DNA of 6,934 nt from assembly GCA_031254175.1 (NCBI GenBank), contig JAIRUY010000017.1, positions 1-6,934 of the forward strand, given 5' to 3'. This stretch comes from Treponema sp. GTDB taxonomy: Bacteria > Spirochaetota > Spirochaetia > Treponematales > Breznakiellaceae. The notes beneath the pieces are model-generated. The model was given only the letters and a program-made list of their open reading frames with translations, did not search any database and had not been told where the DNA came from. The translations under genes and the position numbers were made by a program. Shown piece after piece: positions 1 through 6,934 of the stretch (positions within the stretch are counted from its first letter, which is position 1; each line of letters opens with the position of its first letter).

Positions 1-2258
1 GATTTTGCGCAAACCGATACATCAATAACGCCGGAAGACGGTCTTGAAAAATTCCTTCTCGGAAGCCCTCTGTGAATTTCGCGGAAAAAGTCTCCCCATA
101 CAGGACCTGCCAATGTAGCGCCTGTCAGTTCAATACCCAGAGAATTGCCCGGTCTGTCAAAACCAAACCACACTGCTGTTGTGTAATAAGGGCTGTACCC
201 TACTACCCAGGCATCAGACCAGTTTTGGGTAGTACCTGTTTTTCCGGCAACAGGAAGAGTATACTGGCCGTTTTCATCCCTGTAAACAAATTTAGATCCC
301 CACCCTGCGCCTATTGAAAGAGAGCCTTCAGAAACAACCCTTTCCATTATTCTTGTCATAATGTATGCATTTTGCGGACTTACAACCTGAATGCGATCTC
401 CTGTCCGCCGCTGGCTCTGCCGCAGATCACGTTCGACATCAAACACAACGCGTCCGTTTCTGTCTTCAATGGAACGTATTGCAATTGGCGTAACGCTGCG
501 CCCCTGATTGGCGAAAACAGCGAACGCCCTTGCCATCTTTAAAGGCGAAGTAGAGATAATACCAAGCCCAAGGGGATAAACCCTTGGAAAAGTACGCCTG
601 ATTTGAGCGCTGTCAGTTATATCAAGAAGAGCGGCGGATCTGTCGATGGTAGCGTCAAAACCGATCGCATCCAGTATTTTCAAAGAAGGGACGTTCATTG
701 ATTGCGCCAATGCGTTATAAAGCAAAGTGGAACCTTTCCATTCACCGCGGAAATTTAAAGGAATGTAAGGAGTTCCGTCTTCATTATAAAATACCATTGG
801 AACATCGTATATCAGAGAAGCGGCTGTATATAACCGACTATCAATAGCCGCCGAATAGTACAACGGCTTAAAAGCGGAGCCCGGCTGAATATTACCCTGG
901 GATGCTCGTATCAGCTGGTTTGATTCATCAAATTTTGAACCGCCGACAATTGCGGTTATATGGCCTGTATCATTTTCTATCGAGATAAGCGCGCCTTCTA
1001 CAACATTCCGTTCAGCGGTTATCCTTTGCTGCGAAAAACCATGACCGGTAATGTCCTTTAGCTCAGGTATACCAAAAACAAGGGCCGCCATATCTACAAC
1101 CGGGTTTATTACTCTGTTATAACGTGAAGTTGCTCTTACTTCATTTTGGTTTGCCGAAGTAGCGCGAATATCAGTCAGATCAAAATACAGCGTAAGCAAT
1201 TCAACAATAGGTATATAATTTTCCGCTTGGATATTACTTCTCCCGCTGGATCTTAAATATTCCCTGTTGGCTCTTTCAAGCCCTTCCGCCATGAATCTTT
1301 CCGCGGCTTCCTGATGATTAAGATCAAGCGTAGTATGCACTACATAACCGTCGCGGTAATAATCCCTTGTGCCATACATTAAAACATCCAGTTCGCGGCG
1401 TACATATTCACTGAACCATGGCGCTTTATCTTCACGGCTGAAATATGCGGAAAGGGCAGGCTGAGTCCAGTCAAAATTATCCCAGTACTCAGCAAATGAA
1501 TCGTCGGCTTCCTCCCTTGTGGTATAACCGAATTCAATCATGCGATCCAGAACAAAATTCTGCCTGTCCATAGCCTCGTTGGGTCTGCTTATCGGATTAA
1601 AACCGGAAGGATTGGAAAGAAGAATCGCTAAAATAGCCGATTCGGCAATGGTTACCTCGCTTGCACTTTTGTTGAAGAAATGTTTGCTTGTCGTTTCTAC
1701 TCCGTAAGTACCCGGCCCCATGTTCATATAGTTAAGGTAAATTTCCAGTATCTCGTTTTTTGTATAACGGCGTTCCATCTGAAACGCCCACCACAATTCT
1801 TTAATCTTTCGTTTAATGGTACGTTCGGTTCGATCTGTATATAATGTGCCTGCTACCTGCTGGGTAATGGTAGAACCGCCGCCTCTGTGCTTTCCGGTTA
1901 TTTGCCCAAATGCGGCGCGGGCAATAGCCCGAATGCTAAAACCGCGATGATTGTAAAAATCCGGATCTTCACGCGCAAGAACCGCATGGATCAAGTGTCT
2001 TGGCAATTCGCTTAAAGTCACAAGTTCCCGTTTTTCATCGGAAGCAAATTCGGTAACAAGAGTTCCGTTTATATCCAATATTTTAGTCGGGAGAGCAGGT
2101 GCAAATTCTTCAAAATTTTCCTGGTTTTTTATATTTGCCGTCATTGCTATTGACAGGCCAAGTCCTATGCCAATGACAATCACGAGTATTATCGTAAAAA
2201 AAGCAATTAATCTGACAACCATCGCGGAAATAAAGCCATTCCCACTGTAATAACCCAT
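1..2258 (-). CDS. Class A penicillin-binding protein (PBP1A family), C-terminus cut by window edge
   Basis: Bifunctional peptidoglycan synthase anchored in the inner membrane: it polymerises lipid II into glycan strands and cross-links stem peptides in the periplasm. The 752 visible codons read without interruption off the left edge. A single N-terminal membrane anchor lies near residues 13-37. The GT51 transglycosylase domain follows, with the catalytic EDPDFYNHRG motif (E97), GGGSTITQQ (126-134) and KNEILEIYLN (E172). A linker of about 140 residues precedes the transpeptidase domain, which has SAFK (catalytic S461, K464), SMN (520-522) and KTGTT (673-677). All catalytic motifs are intact. 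ATG 2258 is chosen because an in-frame TGA lies two codons upstream and a weak AGG sits 8 nt before it; the only nearby alternative is Met13. It follows the MATE gene by 40 nt with no terminator, so it is probably co-transcribed. The wording of both domains resembles Treponema PBP1A (from memory). Family assignment is near certain; mrcA/ponA-type symbols are withheld because orthology is untested. Confidence 0.96.
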   Translation of the reverse strand, partial: MGYYSGNGFISAMVVRLIAFFTIILVIVIGIGLGLSIAMTANIKNQENFEEFAPALPTKILDINGTLVTEFASDEKRELVTLSELPRHLIHAVLAREDPDFYNHRGFSIRAIARAAFGQITGKHRGGGSTITQQVAGTLYTDRTERTIKRKIKELWWAFQMERRYTKNEILEIYLNYMNMGPGTYGVETTSKHFFNKSASEVTIAESAILAILLSNPSGFNPISRPNEAMDRQNFVLDRMIEFGYTTREEADDSFAEYWDNFDWTQPALSAYFSREDKAPWFSEYVRRELDVLMYGTRDYYRDGYVVHTTLDLNHQEAAERFMAEGLERANREYLRSSGRSNIQAENYIPIVELLTLYFDLTDIRATSANQNEVRATSRYNRVINPVVDMAALVFGIPELKDITGHGFSQQRITAERNVVEGALISIENDTGHITAIVGGSKFDESNQLIRASQGNIQPGSAFKPLYYSAAIDSRLYTAASLIYDVPMVFYNEDGTPYIPLNFRGEWKGSTLLYNALAQSMNVPSLKILDAIGFDATIDRSAALLDITDSAQIRRTFPRVYPLGLGIISTSPLKMARAFAVFANQGRSVTPIAIRSIEDRNGRVVFDVERDLRQSQRRTGDRIQVVSPQNAYIMTRIMERVVSEGSLSIGAGWGSKFVYRDENGQYTLPVAGKTGTTQNWSDAWVVGYSPYYTTAVWFGFDRPGNSLGIELTGATLAGPVWGDFFREIHRGLPRRNFSRPSSGVIDVSVCAK

Positions 2259-2298
2259 ATATCAAGCCTATTAAACAAGCGTCATCCCGTCAAGTGTT

Positions 2299-3702
2299 TT
2301 ATATTGCAGCTTTGCTTTGTTTTCTCAATTTCTTTATCTCAAAGAAAATCAAGGCGCCTGTAAGCAGAAAAGCAAAACTTTCAGATACAGGCGCTGCGGC
2401 AATTACTCCCCAAAGACCCCAGATTTTGCCGAAAATCAATATACAAGGAATGAGCACAAGACATTGTCTTAACAGAGAAAGAAAAATTGAAATTTTAGGG
2501 CGGCCTGTTACAACAAAGAGATTGGCTGAAACAATCTGAAAACCTGCCAAAGGCAGCATAAGTATCATCATTTTCATCGCCCTTGGTACAAACTGCATCA
2601 GCGCAGGGCTGCCTTCAGGCGCAAAAACCCTTATTAATTGAACCGGGAAAATCATGATCACAGCAAACCCGGCAGCGCAAACAACCGTAGCGGCGGAAAC
2701 TGCGCCAAGATATGCGCGTAACACGCGGCTGTATTTCTTCGCTCCGTAATTATAGCCCAATATGGGCTGTGCCCCCTGATTAATCCCAAAAACGGGCATA
2801 AGTATAAACATTAAAACAGCACCGTAAATATTCATCCCCGAAAGGGCAATGTCTCCGCCGTTTGAAACTCCAAGAGCGGCAGCTCCGTACCAGCCCATGC
2901 TCATATTGTTCAAAACCTGCACTGCCGACATTAAAAACTGAAGCAGGAACTGGGCTGAACCAAAGGCTAAAATTTGCATAACAATTGAAGGCTGCAGTTT
3001 AATTGCCAGAGGCGTTAATTTAACAAAAGCCTTCCTGCCCATCGCGAAAAAAAGTATGTATACGGTCACGCAAAATTGGGAAACAACGGTTGCCCATGCC
3101 GCGCCCTGAACTCCCCATTTAAATACAATTATAAAAAGAGCGTCAAAAACAATATTGAGACCAGCTCCAAGAATCATGCCGATCATGGTAACGGAAGGAA
3201 AACCCTGCGCTCTTGTACAATGAGACAAGCCAAAACTCAACATGGCAAAAACAACGCCAAATAGGGTTATGCGAAGATATTCACGTGCATACCCGACTGC
3301 TTCACTGCCTTCCGCCGCGCCCGCAAGTGACAGAATTGGATCCAAAAATATAAGGCCAATTGCCATCATCAGTATGCCGGCCCCTATCAACAGAAAAAAA
3401 CAGTGGTTTAACGCATTTTCCGCTTCCTGCCGCCGCTCTTGTCCAAGTCGCATGGAAATCATGTTTGCCGTACCAATACCGAAGAGCATTGCAAATGCCA
3501 TACCGATTGTCATTAGCGGCATAACAAGCGCAATTCCGCCAAGAGCAATTTCACTCACTGCACGACCGACAAAAATCCTGTCAACAACATTATAAAGAGC
3601 ATTAACAACCATTCCTGTAATGGCAGGAATTGAGAATTTTAACAATAATTTCCCGATGGATTCAGTTCCAAGCTGACCGGCAGCATTTGCATTGTTTTGC
3701 AT
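2299..3702 (-). CDS. MATE-family multidrug/cation efflux protein (MepA-like)
   Basis: Inner-membrane antiporter of 467 residues, the usual MATE length, predicted to have 12 membrane segments in two halves. MATE proteins export cationic drugs or metabolites in exchange for Na+ or H+. Visible family marks are the N-terminal LGTESIGKLL and the segment around residues 25-47 (NALYNVVDRIFVGR, with D41), GLNIVFDALF (181-190) followed by WGVQGAAWATVVSQ, and GINQGAQPILGYNYGAK (306-322), which is typical of the MepA-like branch. The start is ambiguous. TTG at 3732 would overlap the upstream MFS gene by 22 nt, but ATG 3702 lies 8 nt after that gene's stop and gives the usual short N-terminus, so it is preferred. 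Neither has a clear Shine-Dalgarno sequence, which suggests translational coupling to the MFS gene. The substrate cannot be told from sequence. MATE and the lipid II flippase MurJ share the MOP superfamily, but the motifs here are those of MATE, not MurJ. Confidence 0.94.
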   Translation of the reverse strand: MQNNANAAGQLGTESIGKLLLKFSIPAITGMVVNALYNVVDRIFVGRAVSEIALGGIALVMPLMTIGMAFAMLFGIGTANMISMRLGQERRQEAENALNHCFFLLIGAGILMMAIGLIFLDPILSLAGAAEGSEAVGYAREYLRITLFGVVFAMLSFGLSHCTRAQGFPSVTMIGMILGAGLNIVFDALFIIVFKWGVQGAAWATVVSQFCVTVYILFFAMGRKAFVKLTPLAIKLQPSIVMQILAFGSAQFLLQFLMSAVQVLNNMSMGWYGAAALGVSNGGDIALSGMNIYGAVLMFILMPVFGINQGAQPILGYNYGAKKYSRVLRAYLGAVSAATVVCAAGFAVIMIFPVQLIRVFAPEGSPALMQFVPRAMKMMILMLPLAGFQIVSANLFVVTGRPKISIFLSLLRQCLVLIPCILIFGKIWGLWGVIAAAPVSESFAFLLTGALIFFEIKKLRKQSKAAI

Positions 3703-3710
3703 ATACAGTT

Positions 3711-5996
3711 TTACTTTGACTTCGCCGCCCAAATACGCAATTCATACGCAGACCAGTGAACAATCAAAAGGCGCAGGCTTTTATAACCGGAAAGACCATT
3801 ATCAAGAACTGTTTCTGCAAGAAAATTTTTGGCAACGCTTCCGCCCCTGCAATACTCATCAGGAAGTTCCAAAATCCAGCGGGAAAGAGTTTCGCCGTTT
3901 TTGTTTTCCATATATTCTTTGATTGCCGAATAAAAAACATCAATTTGATTAATAATTTTTGACATTGATTTTTCAGGCGTTTTTTTCTTTTTATCGATCA
4001 TTGCTTTACAAAATTCATGAGCGGCTTCTGCTTCGTCCATGCCAAGAGTGACAGCAAGCGAAGTATCTGCAACATACCTGACAAGCACGGAATAAAATTT
4101 CTGCTGCGTACCCAGGATTGCAGCTATTGCAAGCACTGCTTCGTCCCGCAGATACAGATGCGGTTCCGCTTTGCATAAAATTTCCAGCAAAACAGAAAGA
4201 GAGTCGGCGCAGCGGTAAATGCCCAATGCCTCACAGCCCATTATCTTTACTCTGGGATTATTTGTATTCAAAATAATTTTTTCTATCTCCGGACGGAATT
4301 CTTCATCTTTCATTTTTGCAAGAGCAATCATTGCTTCGCCTGCCAGCATATAATCGTTAGAAGCCGCAAACTCCCTGAGCAGAGAAACGGCGTCAGTACA
4401 GCCGTGGTTCCCAAGAGTACGCGCGGAAATGTATGCGGTAGTAAATTGATTGTTAATCATATCTTCAGTCAATGCCTTCTCGGCTTTGGCGCTGAGCCTG
4501 TGTAATTTTTCAAGCGCTCTGATGGCTTCCAGCCGCGTTGCAAGCCGCGGCGAACGCGCCCTCTCAAGCAAACCGTCAATTGCAAGACTGGAAGGAGTAT
4601 CGTGAAGCGCCCCAAGGAGAAGCTGCTCTTCATGGGAATCTTCGGTCTTGTTTAATTTATCCAAAAGACTAATCGCACGAAGATCTCTGAAAGAAAAAAT
4701 GACTTCAAGAGCGCCTTTTAACGGCAAGGATCCAAGGGATTTCATCCTCTTTTGCATGGCAAGAGCAATTACAGTCAGCACGCCCAGAACAATAAAAAGA
4801 ATCCTGAATGAAATAAATGGAGTAACGCCAAGTGTATATAAAAGATCAAGGAAAAGTCCTGACAGAAACGATCCGGCAGCGCCCGCTGCGCCAAATACAA
4901 AAAAATAGACAATACCAAGATCCAGCATTTTATCTGATGGAATTAAGGCAAGAAAATAGGTCTGGGCAATTCCTTCTGAACCCAAAAAACCAAAGTTCAG
5001 CATAAAAAACAGAAAAACCATAAACAGGATTGCGCCGGTCACATTTAAAACTGCAGATGAAGGAAAAAATACAACAGAAAATATGCTGACAAGCCCGATA
5101 ATCACACAGACAAGAAAAAGAGGTTTTGCTCCAAGCCTGTCTACAAAAAACTTGACGCTAAAGCCCACCATTAAGTGGCCAAGACCTCCGAAGACTGCAT
5201 ACAATGAGATAAGCCCGTCGTTATGTCCAAGCGCTTCACGGGCGAAAACTACCGCAAATGTTCGCGTAACACCAGATACCAGAACAACAAGAAAAAGAAT
5301 TATCATAAAATGCCTTAAAGCATCCTGTGAAAACGCATCCTTAAATATTGCAACAAGGCTCACCTTTTGACTTTCTTCTTCAGACTGGGGTTCAGGCACT
5401 TTTCTGATTACAGACCCGCTTATTACACCAGTTATAATTCCGGCGCCTAAAAGTATAGAGAAAATAAAAACAGGAGGATCCATGCCAAGTATCATTGCAA
5501 TCAGAAAACTTGCGAACATTCCAATTGCGCCGCCGACAATTTGAATTTGAGTCATATAACTGCCTCTGTCAGGACCTGAAGCCAAAAGACTCAAAACAGG
5601 ATTATTACCTATCATGCCAACGCCGCGAAAAGTATGAAAAAGAAACACTCCAAGCATTATAAGTGAAAGAGCAGTATTCCTATACCCCGCATACTCAAAA
5701 AAAGGAGCTGCTACAGCAAATATCATGCAGATGGATCGTATAATCCATGTAACACTGAAAATACCTATTATGGAAAAACGCCTTGTAAGCAGTTTTCCTA
5801 AAGGAAGTAAAAATAAAGCAAGATAAAAAGAGGAGCTTAAAAGCCCAATATAGGTAGGAGTTGCTCCAAGCCGCAAAGCAAAAAGAGTAATAATAACCCC
5901 AACCAGCAGATTCCATGAGATAGCATTAAAAATATTAAATGAATTATAAATATCGCGCGCTTTGCGCAGCCGATAAGGAGACAAATTGGAACCCAT
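3711..5996 (-). CDS. MFS transporter fused to a C-terminal HEAT-like repeat domain
   Basis: A 761-residue membrane protein, far longer than the roughly 400-450 residues of a standard MFS carrier. Residues about 24-415 form 12 hydrophobic segments in two groups of six, separated by a charged loop near 198-228. A motif-A-like loop, VDRLGAKPLF (285-294), follows the eighth segment, and a weaker copy (GKLLTRRFS, 67-75) follows the second. Residues about 453-643 form helical repeats of 31-34 residues that look like HEAT repeats, for example YISARTLGNHGCTDAVSLL, GEAMIALAKMKDE, VKIMGCEALGIYRCADSL and RDEAVLAIAAILG. A lysine-rich linker (669-675) and a helical tail to 761 follow. With 12 membrane segments the repeats should be cytoplasmic. 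Substrate is unknown. ATG 5996 is chosen: the frame is open back to GTG 6083, but that extension is encoded by a palindrome and gives an unlikely N-terminus. There is no good Shine-Dalgarno sequence. It lies just upstream of the MATE gene and probably shares its transcript. Confidence 0.9.
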   Translation of the reverse strand: MGSNLSPYRLRKARDIYNSFNIFNAISWNLLVGVIITLFALRLGATPTYIGLLSSSFYLALFLLPLGKLLTRRFSIIGIFSVTWIIRSICMIFAVAAPFFEYAGYRNTALSLIMLGVFLFHTFRGVGMIGNNPVLSLLASGPDRGSYMTQIQIVGGAIGMFASFLIAMILGMDPPVFIFSILLGAGIITGVISGSVIRKVPEPQSEEESQKVSLVAIFKDAFSQDALRHFMIILFLVVLVSGVTRTFAVVFAREALGHNDGLISLYAVFGGLGHLMVGFSVKFFVDRLGAKPLFLVCVIIGLVSIFSVVFFPSSAVLNVTGAILFMVFLFFMLNFGFLGSEGIAQTYFLALIPSDKMLDLGIVYFFVFGAAGAAGSFLSGLFLDLLYTLGVTPFISFRILFIVLGVLTVIALAMQKRMKSLGSLPLKGALEVIFSFRDLRAISLLDKLNKTEDSHEEQLLLGALHDTPSSLAIDGLLERARSPRLATRLEAIRALEKLHRLSAKAEKALTEDMINNQFTTAYISARTLGNHGCTDAVSLLREFAASNDYMLAGEAMIALAKMKDEEFRPEIEKIILNTNNPRVKIMGCEALGIYRCADSLSVLLEILCKAEPHLYLRDEAVLAIAAILGTQQKFYSVLVRYVADTSLAVTLGMDEAEAAHEFCKAMIDKKKKTPEKSMSKIINQIDVFYSAIKEYMENKNGETLSRWILELPDEYCRGGSVAKNFLAETVLDNGLSGYKSLRLLIVHWSAYELRIWAAKSK
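4068..4640 (-). other. HEAT-like helical repeat region of the MFS protein
   Basis: This is the part of the MFS gene encoding residues about 453-643. By eye it divides into a possible partial unit (453-479) and about five units of 31-34 residues beginning near 480, 515, 546, 578 and 610. Each has an amphipathic helix with small residues (A, G) at the packing positions, often preceded by an N/D/P-containing turn such as NNPRVKIMGCEALG. HEAT repeats are known to form curved scaffolds that bind proteins. What this one binds is unknown. The repeat boundaries are visual estimates. Confidence 0.7.
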
Positions 5997-6049
5997 TACT
6001 AACTTTATCAATGTACTAAACAAAATACAAGCGATTTTTTTTGTTCCAT

Positions 6050-6090
6050 TAGACTTGTGAGACAACCCGGTTGCTTGCCTCACAAGTCTA
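6050..6090. repeat. Perfect 12-bp inverted repeat with nested small stem
   Basis: The arms TAGACTTGTGAG (6050-6061) and CTCACAAGTCTA (6079-6090) are perfect reverse complements separated by 17 nt. The spacer contains a second small stem, CAAC-CCG-GTTG (6063-6073). It begins 28 nt after the EamA stop and ends 53 nt before the MFS start. In RNA from the minus strand it would fold into a stable hairpin, but no U-run follows (the next bases are ATGGAACAAAAAAAA), so it is not a textbook intrinsic terminator. It could be a terminator or mRNA-stabilising hairpin for the EamA transcript, a 5' leader hairpin of the MFS operon, or an operator for a dimeric regulator. Confidence 0.7.
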
Positions 6091-6105
6091 TTAAAACAAT
6101 TTTAA
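6091..6105. repeat. Small AT-rich dyad next to the large inverted repeat
   Basis: TTAAAA-CAA-TTTTAA is a 6-bp perfect dyad directly abutting the right arm of the large inverted repeat, within the 122-nt gap between the EamA and MFS genes. It may be part of an AT-rich promoter or protein-binding region for the downstream operon. Short AT dyads are common by chance, so only its position makes it worth recording. Confidence 0.35.
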
Positions 6106-6118
6106 ATAAGCAGACATT

Positions 6119-6934
6119 TTAAGAAGATCTGTAAGTTTTCCAAATTACTTCCCATTGCGTAACCAGCATTCCGGCAAGCATCAGGATGAATCCGAGTAAA
6201 GTCCATGTTCCGATTGTTTCTGAAAGCAGCAGCATACCGCCAAGAGCGGCAAAACATCCTTCAAAACAAAGAATAATTACAGCATGGGCAGGCGGAGCAT
6301 CTCGCTGGGCAACAACCTGAAGCGTATAAGCAATTCCCACCGAGCAAAAGCCGCCGTAAAAAATTGGAATGAGCGCCTGCACAGGGAAAGAAACAAGCCC
6401 CGATTTGACTGCAAGAATAAAAGCCGGAAGCGGCTGCCATGAAAAAAGCCCGGTATCAAGCAGCAAAGGATTAAAAAAACCAACAACCGCGCTCACATGA
6501 GGTTCAACAAAAAATGCGCCTAACAATGATAAAACGCCGCAAACGGCAAATTGCCCTGAAGAAAGTTCCAGCGGATCGATCTTTATTTCTTTTTGGTTTT
6601 GCATTAGCCTGTCAATAAGAAGAACATGCGCCGCCCAAAAAAAAGCGCTGATAATTACGATAATATCTCCCGGATTAATTGAAGGACGGCCTGCAACGCT
6701 GATAAAATAAAGCCCTGCAAATGTAAGAGCTGAACCTATCCATGTCCCGCCTCCGGTTTTTCTGCCCAAAAAAATACCAAAGATAGGGGTTAATACTACA
6801 TATAGGCCGGTAATGAAACCGGCATTTCCAGCAGAAGTAAAAATAATTCCTGTTTGCTGCAGCATCACGGCAATAAAAATACAGCTTCCCGCCGCAAGTG
6901 AAGGCAAAAGCAATTGTTTCAGCGGCACAGACGC
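6119..6934 (-). CDS. EamA/DMT-superfamily transporter, N-terminus cut by window edge
   Basis: Inner-membrane permease of the drug/metabolite transporter superfamily (RhaT/YdcZ-like EamA proteins), which usually export amino acids or other small metabolites and have 10 membrane segments in two EamA repeats. The frame is open to the right edge and 271 codons are visible. The first repeat shows TSAGNAGFITGLYVVLTPIF, the conserved end of EamA domain 1. The second shows AYTLQVVAQRDAPPAHAVII and FEGCFAALGGMLLLSE near the C-terminus. Family alignment from memory puts the first visible residues at about residue 65-70 of a full protein, so the first two membrane segments and the true start lie outside the window. 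An internal GTG at 6928 is therefore not the start. Two details differ from the common pattern: Gly replaces the usual Pro in the FEP-type motif, and the loop before the final segments is about 30 residues longer. Substrate unknown. It is upstream of the MFS operon, separated by 122 nt. Confidence 0.92.
   Translation of the reverse strand, partial: ASVPLKQLLLPSLAAGSCIFIAVMLQQTGIIFTSAGNAGFITGLYVVLTPIFGIFLGRKTGGGTWIGSALTFAGLYFISVAGRPSINPGDIIVIISAFFWAAHVLLIDRLMQNQKEIKIDPLELSSGQFAVCGVLSLLGAFFVEPHVSAVVGFFNPLLLDTGLFSWQPLPAFILAVKSGLVSFPVQALIPIFYGGFCSVGIAYTLQVVAQRDAPPAHAVIILCFEGCFAALGGMLLLSETIGTWTLLGFILMLAGMLVTQWEVIWKTYRSS

Noticed and set aside
72..317. Plus-strand open frame of 81 codons
   Set aside because: It lies opposite the conserved transpeptidase region of PBP1A, including the KTG motif, and its translation resembles no family. 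The other plus-strand frames (2294-2539, 3076-3595, 3692-3962, 4648-4908, 5083-5370) are likewise shadows of minus-strand genes.
2259..2298. TTGACG as a -35 box of a private PBP1A promoter in the 40-nt gap
   Set aside because: No acceptable -10 box lies 16-18 nt downstream; the AT-rich candidate TAATAG is only 14 nt away.
5695..5916. Second minus-strand frame inside the MFS gene
   Set aside because: Out-of-frame reading of hydrophobic membrane-segment codons; the MFS frame is intact and matches a family. The same applies to 6277-6486 inside the EamA gene.
6002..6030. Promoter-like TTGTAT - 17 nt - TAAAGT upstream of the MFS gene
   Set aside because: Each element matches the consensus poorly, and transcription would start at or inside ATG 5996. 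Leaderless transcription cannot be excluded, but nothing supports it.
5997..6083. N-terminal extension of the MFS protein to GTG 6083
   Set aside because: The 29 extra residues are encoded by the inverted repeat and an A-rich leader, with no ribosome binding site at GTG 6083. ATG 5996 places the N-terminus a normal distance before the first membrane segment.
6050..6090. Intrinsic terminator call for the inverted repeat
   Set aside because: No T-run follows the hairpin on either strand, so it is recorded as an inverted repeat of unknown role.
6926..6928. GTG 6928 as the start of the EamA gene
   Set aside because: The frame is open to the window edge and the protein would lack its first membrane segments, so the gene very likely begins outside the window.

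Overview
The window carries four protein-coding genes, all on the minus strand and tightly packed. Transcription order is an EamA/DMT-family transporter (cut by the right edge), an MFS transporter with a long C-terminal HEAT-like domain, a MATE-family efflux protein, and a class A penicillin-binding protein (PBP1A type, cut by the left edge). No RNA gene, insertion sequence, CRISPR array or phage feature is visible. The plus strand appears to have no genes of its own.

The organism looks like a spirochaete of the Treponema group. This rests mainly on remembered resemblance of the PBP1A: its GT51-to-linker wording, the EDKAPWFSEYVRREL stretch, and the DRPGNSLG / GATLAGPVWGDF segment after the KTG motif. 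Base composition is moderate, and start regions have weak or no Shine-Dalgarno sequences. I could not test this by a search, so treat it as a lead.

Layout: 6119-6934 is the EamA transporter, missing its N-terminus. The 5997-6118 gap holds a strong 12-bp perfect inverted repeat, the only obvious regulatory-type structure here. 3711-5996 is the MFS-HEAT fusion. Its stop lies 8 nt before the favoured MATE start (2299-3702). A 40-nt gap with no terminator then leads into PBP1A (1-2258). The last three genes therefore look like one transcription unit.

Two membrane exporters or permeases of unknown substrate sit upstream of a peptidoglycan polymerase. PBP1A builds and cross-links glycan strands at the outer face of the inner membrane. 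The MATE family belongs to the same MOP superfamily as lipid II flippases, so a cell-envelope link is possible, but adjacency is the only support. The most unusual item is the MFS protein with about 345 extra C-terminal residues forming HEAT-like helical repeats, which would give a cytoplasmic protein-interaction platform on a transporter.
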